Assembly (NCBI GenBank): GCA_021292105.1
Contig: CM037873.1
Span: forward strand, 17,848,527-17,912,526
DNA from: Anadara kagoshimensis
Lineage: Eukaryota; Mollusca; Bivalvia; Arcoida; Arcidae
Length of the DNA stretch: 64,000 nucleotides
Direction of reading: 5' to 3'
Both the position numbers and the translations under genes were made by a program. Under the pieces are notes generated by a model. That model ran no database searches. It was given only the letters and a program-made list of their open reading frames with translations, and was not told the DNA's origin. Of the stretch, positions 1 to 13,300 are shown piece after piece (position 1 is the first letter of the stretch; each line of letters opens with the position of its first letter).

Positions 1-242
1 TGAGCTTTAATGGTAATTTTAACTCTAAAACAAAATTTTGTGTTATTTCAAAAAATGTGGTGCCGGTTCCACATCTGACATGACAGACAGTTAGTTCCTA
101 TCAATCCTCAACTTTTAAACACATTGTACATGACTCCAATGCCGTAATTACAAAATGTAGGTCACTTATGCTACTGAGCTTTAATGGTCATTTTAACTCT
201 AAAACAAAATTTTGTGTTATTTCAAAAAATGTGGTGCTGATT
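1..242 (+). repeat. Divergent edge monomers, left end
   Basis: About one and a half divergent satellite monomers. They differ from the array core by TTTAATGGTCATTTTAACTC in place of the usual linker, GTGGTGCCGG in place of CACGCTACCGG, and ACTTTTAAACACATTGTACA in place of the usual central segment. Divergent units at an array edge are typical of satellites, where homogenisation fades towards flanking DNA. This stretch is the reverse complement of 43,831-44,072 with no difference seen by eye. The true edge lies to the left of the window. Confidence 0.9.
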
Positions 243-703
243 CCACATCTGACATGACTGACAGTTAGTTGCCATCATTCCACAACATTTGAACACATTG
301 TTCATGATTCCAATCACGTAATTACAAAACGTTAGCCAATTTTGGTTTTCAGCTGATATCTTCATTATTACTGTAAAACCTCAAATTGTGTTATTTCAAA
401 ATTCACGCTACCGGTTCCACATCTACATGACTGACAGTTAGTTGCCATCATTCCACAACATTTGAACACATTGTTCATGATTCCAATCACGTAATTACAA
501 AACGTAAGCCAATTTTGGTTTTCAGCTGATATCTTCATTATTATTGTAAAACCAAAAATTGTGTTATTTCAAAATTCACGCTACCAGTTCCACATCTGAC
601 ATGACCGACAGTTAGTTCTCATCATTCCACAACATTTGAACACATTGTTCATGATTTCAATCAAGTAATTACAAAACGTAAGCTAATTTTGGTTTTAAAC
701 TGT

Positions 704-724
704 ATTTCTGTTTATTACAGAAAT
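704..724. repeat. Hairpin of type-B satellite linker (example)
   Basis: ATTTCTG - TTTATTA - CAGAAAT: a perfect 7-bp inverted repeat with a 7-nt loop, inside the shorter linker of a subset of monomers. Other clear copies lie near 5,780, 6,627, 19,410, 20,260, 38,530, 39,050, 39,390, 42,490, 42,835 and 43,348-43,368. It distinguishes monomer type B from type A and acts as a marker of higher-order structure. Confidence 0.85.
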
Positions 725-2599
725 GCTGTGTTATTTCAAAATTCACGCTACCGGTTCCACATCTGACATGACTGACAGTTAGTTCCATCATTCCACAACA
801 TTTGAACACATTGTTCATGATTCCAATCACGTAATTACAAAACGTAAGCCAATTTTGGTTTTCAGCTGATATCTTCATTATTACTGTAAAACCTCAAATT
901 TGTTATTTCAAAATTCACGCTACCGGTTCCACATCTGACATGACTGACAGTTAGTTGCCATCATTCCACAACATTTGAACACATTGTTCATGATTCCAAT
1001 CACGTAATTACAAAACGTAAGCCAATTTTGGTTTTCAGCTTATATCTTCATTATTACTGTAAAACCACAAATTGTGTTATTTCAAAATTCACGCTACCGG
1101 TTCCACATCTGACATGACTGACAGTTAGTTGCCATCATTCCACAACATTTGAACACATTGTTCATGATTCCAATCACGTAATTACAAAACGTAAGCCAAT
1201 TTTGGTTTTAAACTGTATTTCTTATTACTGTAAACACAAATGCTGTGTTATTTCAAAATTCACGCTACCGGTTCCACATCTGACATGACTGACAGTTAGT
1301 TGCCATCATTCCACAACATTTGAACACATTGTTCATGTTTTCAATCGCGTAATTACAAAACGTAAGCCAATTTTGGTTTTAGCTGTATTTCTTTTATTAT
1401 AGAAATGCCGTGTTATTTCAAAACGATACCGGTTCCACATCTGACATGACTGACAGTTAGTTGCCATCATTCCACAACATTTGAACACATTGTTCATGAT
1501 TCCAATCACGTAATTACAAAACGTAAGCCAATTTTGGTTTTAGCTGTATTTCTGTTTATTACAGAAACTGTGTTATTTCAAAATTCACGCTACGGGTTCC
1601 ACATCTGACATGACTGACAGTTAGTTGCCATCATTCCACAACATTTGAACACATTGTTCATGATTCCAATCACGTAATTACAAAACGTAAGCCAATTTTG
1701 GTTTTAGCTTATTTCTTATTATTACCACAAATGTGTTATTTCAAAATTCACGCTACCGGTTCCACATCTGACTTGACTTACTGTTAGTTGCCATCATTCC
1801 ACAACATTTGAACACATTGTTCATGATTCCAATTACGTAATTACAAAACGTAAGCCAATTTTGGTTTTCAGCTGATATCTTCATTATTACTGTAAAACCA
1901 CAAATTGTGTTATTTCAAAATTCACGCTACCGGTTCCACATCTGACATGACTGACAGTTAGTTGCCATCATTCCACAACATTTGAACACATTGTTCATGA
2001 TTCCAATCACGTAATTACAAAACGTAAGCCAATTTTGGTTTTCAGCTGATATTTCTTTTATTACACAAATTGTGTTATTTCAAAATTCATGCTACCGGTT
2101 CCACATCTGACATGACTGACAGTTAGTTGCCATCATTCCACAACATTTGAACACATTGTTCATGATTCCAATCACGTAATTACAAAACATAAGCCAATTT
2201 TGGTTTTCAGCTTATATCTTCATTATTACTGTAAAACCAAAAATTGTGTTATTTCAAAATTCACGCTACCGGTTCCACATTGACATGACTGACAGTTAGT
2301 TGCCATCATTCCACAACATTTGAACACATTGTTCATGATTCCAATCACGTAATTACAAAACGTAAGCCAATTTTGGTTTTCAGCTGATATCTTCATTATT
2401 ACTGTAAAACATAAATTGTGTTATTTCAAAATTCACGCTACGGTTTCCACATCTGACATGACTGACAGTTAGTTGCCATCATTCCACAACATTTGAACAC
2501 ATTGTTCATGATTCCAATCACGTAATTACAAAACGTAAGCCAATTTTGGTTTTCAGCTTATCTTCATTATTACTGAAAACCAAAAATTGTGTTATTTCA

Positions 2600-4300
2600 A
2601 AATTCACGTTACCGGTTCTACATCTGACATGACCGACAGTGTTGCCATCATTCCACAACATTTGAACACATTGTTCATGATTCCAATCACGTAATTACAA
2701 AACGTAAGCAATTTTGGTTTTCAGCTGATATCTTCATTATTACTGTAAAACCATAAATTGTGTTATTTCAAAATTCACTTACCGGTTCCACATCTGGACA
2801 TGACTGAACAGTTAGTTGCCATCATTCCACAACATTTGAACACATTGTTCATGATTCCAATCACGTAATTACAAAACGTAAGCCAATTTTGGTTTTCAGT
2901 TTATATCTTCATTATTACTGAAAACCAAAAATTGTGTTATTTCAAAATTCACGTTACTGGTTCTACATCTGACATGACCGACAGTTAGTTGCCATCATTC
3001 CACAACATTTGAACACATTGTTCATGCTTCCAATCACGTAATTACAAAAACGTAAGTCAATTTTGGTTTTCAGCTGATATCTTCATTATACTGTAAAACC
3101 ATAAATTGTGTTATTTCAAATTCACGCTACCGATTCCACATCTGACATGACTGACGTTAGTTGCCATCATTCCACAACATTTGAACACATTGTTCATGAT
3201 TCCAATCACGTAATTACAAACGTAAGCCATTTTGGTTTTCACTGATATCTTCATTATACTGAAAACCAAAATTGTGTTATTTCAAAATTCACGCTACCAG
3301 TTCCACATCTGACATGACCGACAGTAGTTCTCATCATTCACAACATTTGAACACATTGTTCATGATTTCAATCAAGTAATTACAAAACATAAGCTAATTT
3401 TGGTTTAAACTGTTATTCTGTTATTACAGAAATGCTGTGTTATTTCAAAATTCACGCTACCGGTTCACATCTGACATGATGACAGTTAGTTCCATCATTC
3501 CACAAACATTTGAACACAGTGTTCATGATTCCAATCACGTAATTACAAAACATAAGCCAATTTGGTTTTCAGTTTATATCTCATTATTACTGAAAACCAA
3601 AAAATTGTGTTATTTCAAAATTCACGTTACTGGTTCTACATCTGACATGACCGACAGTTAGTTGCCATCATTCCACAACATTTGAACACATTGTTCATGA
3701 TTCCAATCACGTAATTACAAAACGTAAGCCAATTTTGGTTTTCAGCTGATATCTTCATTATTACTGAAAACCAAAAATTGTGTTATTTCAAAATTCACGC
3801 TACCAGTTCACATCTGACATGACCGACAGTTAGTTCTCATCATTCCACCAACATTTGAACACATTGTTCATGATTTCAATCAAGTAATTACAAAACGTAA
3901 GCTAATTTTGGTTTTAAACTGTATTTTCGTTTATTACCAGAAAGCTGTGTTATTTCAAAATTCAGCTACCGGTTCCACATCTGACATGACTGACAGTAGT
4001 TCCCATCATTCCACAACATTTGAACACATGTTCATGATTCCAATCGTAATTACAAAAACGTAAGCAATTTTTGTTTTTAGCTGATATCTTCATTATTACT
4101 GAAAACCAAAATTGTGTTATTTCAAAAATTCACGTTACCGGTTCTACATGACATGACCGACAGTTAGCTGCCATCATTCCACAACATTTGAACACATTGT
4201 TCATGATTCCAATCACGTAATTACAAACGTAAGCCAATTTTTTTCAGCGATATCTTCATTATTACTGTAAAACCATAAAATTGTGTTATTTCAAAATTCA
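2600..4300 (+). repeat. Rearranged satellite block with recycled edge monomers
   Basis: The variant CACGTTACCGGTTCTAC, or its form with ACTGG, occurs at about 2,605, 2,948, 3,624 and 4,130, although mirror-matching the right arm predicts a single copy. The distinctive edge segment at about 590-724 (CTACCAGTTCC, GATTTCAATCAAGTAATTAC, AAGCTAATTTTGG, then a type-B linker) reappears at about 3,295-3,435 and 3,800-3,945. The block is therefore built from repeated copies of array-end monomers, either by local duplication or by assembly looping. Confidence 0.7.
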
Positions 4301-7300
4301 CGCTACCGGTTCCACATCTGACAGACTGACAGTAGTTGCCCATCATTCCACAACATTTGAACACATTGTTCATGATTCCAATCACGTAATTAAAACGTAA
4401 GCCAATTTGGTTTTCAGCTTATATCTTCATTATTACTGTAAAACCACAAATTGTGTTATTTCAAAATTCACGCTACGGTTCCACATCTGACATGACTGAC
4501 AGTAGTTGCCATCATTCCACAACATTTGAACACATTGTTCATGATTCCAATCACGTAATACAAACGTAAGCCAATTTTGGTTTTCAGCTTATATCTTCAT
4601 TATTACTGTAAAACCACAAATTGTGTTATTTCCAAAATTCACGCTACGGTTCACATCTGACATGGACTGACAGTTAGTTGCCATCATTCCACAACATTTG
4701 AACACATTGTTCATGATTCCAATCACGTAATTACAAAATGTAAGCCAATTTGGTTTTAAAACTGTATTTCGGTTATTACAGAAACTGTGTTATTTCAAAA
4801 TTCACGCTACCGGTTCCACATTGACATGACAGTTAGTTGCCATCATTCCACAACATTTGAACACATTGTTCATGATTCAATTCACGTAATTACAAAACGT
4901 AAGCCAATTTTGGTTTTCAGCTATATCTTCATTATTACTGTAAAACCACAAATTGTGTTATTTCAAAATTCACGCTACCGGTCACATCTGACATGACTGA
5001 CAGTTAGTGCCATCATTCCCAACATTTGAACACATTGTTCATGATTCCAATCACGTAATTACAAAACGTAAGCCAATTTTGGTTTCAGCTTATATTTCAT
5101 TATTACTGTAAAACCACAAATTGTGTTATTTCAAAAATTCACGCTACCGGTTCCACATCTGACATGACTGACAGTTAGTTGCCATCATTCCACAACATTG
5201 AACACATTGTTCATGATTCCAATCAGTAATTACAAAAAGTAAGCCAATTTTGGTTTTCAGCTGATATCTTCATTATTACTGTAAAACCAAAATTGTGTTA
5301 TTTAAAATTCACGCTAGGTTCCACATCTGACATGACTGACAGTTAGTTGCCATCATTCCACAACATTTGAACACATTGTTCATGATTCCAATCACGTAAT
5401 TACAAAAACGTAAGCCAATTTTGGTTTTCAGCTGATATCTTCATTATTACTGTAAAACCACAATTGTGTTATTTCAAAATTCACGCTACCGGTTCCACAT
5501 CTGACATGACTGACAGTTAGTTGCCATCATTCCACAACATTTGAACACATTGTTCATGATTCAAACGTAATTACAAAACATAAGCCAATTTTGGTTTTCA
5601 GCTTATATCTTCATTATTACTGTAAAAACCACAAATTGTGTTATTTCAAAATTCACGCTACGGTTCCACATCTGACATGACTGACAGTTAGTTGCCATCA
5701 TTCCACAACATTGAACACATTGTTCATGATTCCAATCACGTAATTACAAAAACGTAAGCCAATTTGTTTTAAACTGTATTTCTGTTTATTACAGAAATGC
5801 TGTGTTATTTCAAAATTCACGCTACCGGTTCCACATCTGACATGACTGACAGTTAGTTGCCATCATTCCACAACATTTGAACACATTGTTCATGATTCCA
5901 ATCACGTAATTACAAAACGTAAGCCAATTTTGGTTTTCAGCTGATATCTCATTATTACTGTAAAACCAAAATTGTGTTATTTCAAAATTCACGCTACCGT
6001 TCCACTCTGACATGACTGACAGTTAGTTGCATCATTCCACAACATTTGAACACATTGTTCATGATTCCAATCACGTAATTACAAAACGTAAGCCAATTTT
6101 GGTTTTCAGCTTATCTTCATTATTACTGTAAACCACAAATTGTGTTATTTCAAAATTCACGCTACCGGTTCCACATCTGACATGACTGACAGTTAGTTGC
6201 CATCATTCCACAAACATTTGAACACATGTTCATGATTCCAATCACATAATTACAAAACATAAGCCAATTTTGGTTTTCAGCTTATATCTTCATTATTACT
6301 GTAAAACCAAAATTGTGTTATTTCAAATTCACGCTACCGTTCCACATCTGACATGACTGACAGTTAGTTGCCATCATTCCACAACATTTGAACACATTGT
6401 TCATGATTCCAATCACGTAATTACAAAACGTAAGCCAATTTTGTTTTCAGCTGATATCTCATTATTACTGTAAAACCACAAATTGTGTTATTTCAAAATT
6501 CAAGCTAACCGGTTTCCAATCTGACATGACTGACAGTTAGTTTGCCATCATCCACAACATTTGAACACATTGTTCATGATTCCAATCACGTAATTACAAA
6601 ACGTAAGCCAATTTTGGTTTTAAACTGTATTTCTGTTTATTACAGAAATGCTGTGTTATTTCAAAATCCGCTACGGTTCCACATCTGACATGACTGACAG
6701 TTAGTTGCCATCATTCCACAACATTTGACACATTGTCATGATTCCAATCACGTAATTACAAAACGTAAGCCAATTTTGGTTTTCAGCTGATATCTCATTA
6801 TTACTGTAAAACCAAAAATTGTGTTATTTCAAAATTCACGCTACCGGTTCCACATCTGAATGACTGACAGTTAGTTGCCATCATTCCACAACATTTGAAC
6901 ACATTGTGATGATTCCAATCACGTAATAAAAACGTAAGCAATTTTGGTTTTCAGCTGATATCTTCATTATTACTGTAAAACCACAATTGTGTTATTTCAA
7001 AATTCACGTACCGTTCCACATCTGACATGACTGACAGTTAGTTGCCATCATTCCACACATTTGAACACATTGTTCATGATTCCAATCACATAATTACAAA
7101 ACATAAGCCAATTTTGGTTTTCAGCTTATATCTTCATTATTACTGTAAAACCAAAATTGTGTTATTTCAAAATTCACGCTACCGGTTTCCACATCTGACA
7201 TGACTGACAGTTAGTTGCCATCATTCCACAACATTTGAACACATTGTTCATGATTCCAATCACGTAATTACAAAACGTAAGCCAATTTGGTTTTCAGCTT

Positions 7301-10300
7301 ATATCTTCATTATTACTGTAAAACCACAAAATTGTGTTATTTCAAAATTCACGCTACCGGTTCACATCTGACATGACTGACAGTTAGTTGCCATCATTCC
7401 ACAACATTTGAACACATTGTTCATGATTCCAATCACGTAATTACAAAACGTAAGCCAATTTTGGTTTTCAGCTGATATCTTCATTATTACTGTAAAACCA
7501 CAAATTGTGTTATTTCAAAATTCACGCTACCGGTTCCACATCTGACATGACTGACAGTTAGTTGCCATCATTCCACAACATTTGAACACATTGTTCATGA
7601 TTCCAATCACGTAATTACAAAACGTAAGCCAATTTTGGTTTTAAACTGTATTTCTGTTTTTTACAGAAATTGTGTTATTTCAAAATTCACGCTACCGGTT
7701 CCACATCTGACATGACTGACAGTTAGTTGCCATCATTCCACAACATTTGAACACATTGTTCATGATTCCAATCACGTAATTACAAAACGTAAGCCAATTT
7801 TGGTTTTCAGCTGATATCTTCATTATTACTGTAAAACCAAAATGTGTTATTTCAAAATTCACGCTACCGGTTCCACATCTGACATGACTGACAGTAGTTG
7901 CCATCATTCCACAACATTTGAACACATTGTTCATGATTCCAATCACGTAATTACAAAACGTAAGCCAATTTTGGTTTTCAGCTTATATCTTCATTATTAC
8001 TGTAAAACCACAAATTGTGTTATTTCAAAATTCACGCTACCGGTTCCACATCTGACATGACTGACAGTTAGTTGCCATCATTCCACAACATTTGAACACA
8101 TTGTTCATGATTCAATCACGTAATTACAAAACGTAAGCCAATTTTGGTTTTAAACTGTATTTCTTATTATTACAGAAATGCTGTGTTATTTCAAAATTCA
8201 CGCTACCGGTTCCACATCTGACATGACTGACAGTTAGTTGCCATCATTCCACAACATTTGAACACATTGTTCATGATTCCAATCACGTAATTACAAAACG
8301 TAAGCCAATTTTGGTTTTCAGCTTATATCTTCATTTACTGTACAGAAATTGTGTTATTTCAAAATTCACGCTACCGGTTCCACATCTGACATGACTGACA
8401 GTTAGTTGCCATCATTCCACAACATTTGAACACATTGTTCATGATTCCAATCACGTAATTACAAAACGTAAGCCAATTTTGGTTTTCACTGATTTCTGTT
8501 TTATTTTACAGAAATGCTGTGTTATTTCAAAATTCACGCTACCGGTTCCACATCTGACATGACTTACTGTAGTTGCCATCATTCCACAACATTTGAACAC
8601 ATTGTTCATGATTCCAATCACGTAATTACAAAACGTAAGCCAATTTTGGTTTTCAGCTTATATCTTCATTATTACTGTAAACCACAAATTGTGTTTATTT
8701 CAAATTCACGCTACCGGTTCCACATCTGACATGACTGACAGTTAGTTGCCATCATTCCACAACATTTGAACACATTGTTCATGATTCCAATCACGTAATT
8801 ACAAAACGTAAGCCAATTTTGGTTTTCAGCTATATCTTCATATTACTGTAAAACCACAAATTGTGTTATTTCAAAATTCACGCTACGGTTCCACATCTGA
8901 CATGACTGACAGTTAGTTGCCATCATCATTCCAAACATTTGAACACATTGTTCATGATTCCAATCACGTAATTACAAAACGTAAGCCAATTTTGGTTTTC
9001 AGCTTATATCTTCATTATTACTGTAAAACCACAAATTGTGTTATTTCAAAATTCACGCTAACCGGTTCCACATCTGACATGACTGACAGTTAGTTGCCAT
9101 CATTCCACAACATTTGAACACATTGTTCATGATTCCAATCACGTAATTACAAAACGTAAGCCAATTTTGGTTTTAAACTGTATTTTCTTTAGTACAAAAT
9201 TGTGTTATTTCAAAATTCACGCTACCGGTTCCACATCTGACGACTGACAGTTAGTTGCCATCATTCCACAACATTTGAACACATTGTTCATGATTCCAAT
9301 CACGTAATTACAAAACGTAAGCCAATTTTGGTTTTCAGCTTATATCTTCATTATTACTAAAACCACAAATTGTGTTATTTCAAAATTCACGCTACCGGTT
9401 CCACATCTGACATGACTGACAGTTAGTTGCCATCATTCCACAACATTTGAACACATTGTTCATGATTCCAATCACGTAATTACAAAACGTAAGCAATTTT
9501 GGTTTTCAGCTGATATCTTCATTATTACTGTAAACCACAAATTGTGTTATTTCAAAATTCACGCTACCGGTTCCACATCTGACATGACTGACAGTTAGTT
9601 GCCATCATTCCACAACATTTGAACACATTGTTCATGATTCCAATCACGTAATTACAAACGTAAGCCAATTTGGTTTTCAGCTGATATCTTCATTATTACT
9701 GTAAAACCAAAATTGTGTTATTTCAAAATTCACGCTACCGGTTCCACATCTGACATGACTGACAGTTAGTTGCCATCATTCCACAACATTTGAACACATT
9801 GTTCATGATTCCAATCACGTAATTACAAAACGTAGCCAATTTTGTTTTCAGCTGATATCTTCATTATTACTGTAAACCACAAATTGTGTTATTTCAAAAT
9901 TCACGCTACCGGTTCCACATCTGACATGACTGACAGTTAGTTGCCATCATTCCACAACATTTGAAACACATTGTTCATGATTCCAATCACGTAATTACAA
10001 ACGTAAGCCAATTTTGGTTTTCAGCTATATCTTCATTATTACTGTAAAACCACAAATTGTGTTATTTCAAAATTCACGCTACCGGTTTCCACATCTGACA
10101 TGACTGACAGTTAGTTGCCATCATTCCACAACATTTGAACACATTGTTCATGATTCCAATCACGTAATTACAAACGTAAGCCAATTTTGGTTTTCAGCTG
10201 ATTTCTTTTATTACGAAATGTGTTATTTCAAAATTCACGCTACCGGTTCCACATCTGACATGACTGACAGTTAGTTGCCATCATTCCACAACATTTGAAC

Positions 10301-13300
10301 ACATTGTTCATGATTCCAATCACGTAATTACAAAACGTAAGCCAATTTTGGTTTTCAGCTGATATCTTCATTTTACTGTAAAACAAATTGTGTTATTTCA
10401 AAATTCACGCTACCGGTTCCACATCTGACATGACTGACAGTTAGTTGCCATCATTCCACAACATTTGAACACATTGTTCAGATTCCAATCACGTAATTAC
10501 AAAACGTAAGCCAATTTTGGTTTTCAGCTTATATCTTCATTATTACTGTAAAACCACAAATTGTGTTATTTCAAAATTCACGCTACCGGTTCCACATCTG
10601 ACATGACTGACAGTTGTTGCCATCATTCCACAAACATTTGAACACATTGTTCATGATTCCAATCACGTAATTACAAACGTAAGCCAATTTTGGTTTTCAG
10701 CTGATATCTTCATTATTACTGTAAAACCAAAATTGTGTTATTTCAAATTCACGCTACCGGTTCCACATCTGACATGACTGACAGTAGTTGCCATCATTCC
10801 ACAACATTTGAACACATTGTTCATGATTCCAATCACGTAATTACAAAACGTAAGCCAATTTTGGTTTTCAAGCTTATATCTTCATTATTACTGTAAAACC
10901 CAAATTGTGTTATTTCAAAATTCACGCTACCGGTTCCACATCTGACATGACTGACAGTTAGTTGCCATCATTCCACAACATTTGAACACATTGTTCATGA
11001 TTCCAATCACGTAATTACAAAACGTAAGCCATTTTGGTTTTAACTGTATTCTGTTTATTAAAACCAAAATTGTGTTATTTCAAAATTCACGCTACCGGTT
11101 CCACATCTGACATGCTGACAGTTAGTTGCCATCATTCCACAACATTTGAACACATTGTTCATGATTCCAATCACGTAATTACAAAACGTAAGCCAATTTT
11201 GGTTTTCAGCTGATATCTTCATTATTACTGTAAAACCAAAATTGTGTTATTTCAAAATTCAGCCTACCGGTTCCACATCTGACATGACTGACAGTTAGTT
11301 GCCATCATTCCACAACATTTGAACACATTGTTCATGATTCCAATCACGTAATTACAAAACGTAAGCCAATTTGGTTTTCAGCTGATATCTTCATTATTAC
11401 TGTAAAACCACAATTGTGTTATTTCAAAATTCACGCTACCGGTTCCACATCTGACATGACTGACAGTTAGTTGCCATCATTCCACAACATTTGAACACAC
11501 ATGTTCATGATTCCAATCACGTAATTACAAAACGTAAGCCAATTTTGGTTTTCAGCTATATCTTCATTATTACTGTAAAACCACAAATTGTGTTATTTCA
11601 AAATTCACGCTACCGTTCCACATCTGACATGACTGACAGTTAGTTGCCATCATTCCACAACATTTGAACACATTGTTCATGATTCCAATCACGTAATTAC
11701 AAAACGTAAGCCATTTGGTTTTCAGCTGATTCTTCTTATTACTGTAAAAAATGTGTGTTATTTCAAAATTCACGCTACCGGTTCCACATCTGACATGACT
11801 GACAGTTAGTTGCCATCATTCCACAACATTTGAACACATTGTTCATGATTCCAATCACGTAATTACAAAACGTAAGCAATTTTGGTTTCAGCTGATATCT
11901 TCATTATTACTGTAAAACCACAAATTGTGTTATTTCAAAATTCACGCTACCGGTTCCACATCTGACATGACTGACAGTTAGTTGCCATCATTCCACAACA
12001 TTTGAACACATTGTTCATGATTCCAATCACGTAATTACAAAACGTAAGCCAATTTTGGTTTTCAGCTGATATCTTCATTATTACTGTAAAACCACAAATT
12101 GTGTTATTTCAAAATTCACGCTACCGGTTCCACATCTGACATGACTGACAGTTAGTTGCCATCATTCCACAACATTTGAACACATTGTTCATGATTCCAA
12201 TCACGTAATTACAAAACGTAAGCCAATTTTGGTTTTCATTTATATCTTCATTTACTGTAAAACCAAAATGTGTTATTTCAAAATTCACGCTACCGGTTCC
12301 ACATCTGACATGACTGACAGTTAGTTGCCATCATTCCACAACATTTGAACACATTGTTCATGATTCCAATCACGTAATTACAAAACGTAAGCCAATTTTG
12401 GTTTTCAGCTTATATCTTCATTATTACTGTAAAACCACAAATTGTGTTATTTCAAAATTCACGCTACCGGTTCCACATCTGACATGACTGACAGTTAGTT
12501 GCCATCATTCCACAACATTTGAACACATTGTTCATGATTCCAATCACGTAATTACAAAACGTAAGCCAATTTTGGTTTTCACTGTATTTCTTTTATGTAA
12601 AACAAAATTGCTGTTATTTCAAAATTCACGCTACCGGTTCCACATCTGACATGACTGACAGTTAGTTGCCATCATTCCACAACATTTGAACACATTGTTC
12701 ATGATTCCAATCACGTAATTACAAAAACGTAAGCCAATTTTGGTTTTCAGCTGATATCTTCATTATTACTGTAAAACCAAAAATTGTGTTATTTCAAAAT
12801 CACGCTACCGGTTCCACATCTGACATGACTGACAGTTAGTTGCCATCATTCCACAACATTTGAACACATTGTTCATGATTCCAATCACGTAATTACAAAA
12901 CGTAAGCCAATTTTGGTTTTCAGCTGATATCTTCATTATTACTGTAAAACCACAAATTGTGTTATTTCAAAATCACGCTACCGGTTCCACATCTGACATG
13001 ACTGACAGTTAGTTGCCATCATTCCACAACATTTGAACACATTGTTCATGATTCCAATCACGTAATTACAAAACGTAAGCCAATTTTGGTTTTCAGCTAT
13101 ATCTTCATTATTACTGTAAAACCAAAATTGTGTTATTTCAAAATTCACGCTACCGGTTCCACATCTGACATGACTGACAGTTAGTTGCCATCATTCCACA
13201 ACATTTGAACACATTGTTCATGATTCCAATCACGTAATTACAAAACGTAAGCCAATTTTGGTTTCAGTTATATCTTCATTATTACTGTAAAACCAAATTG

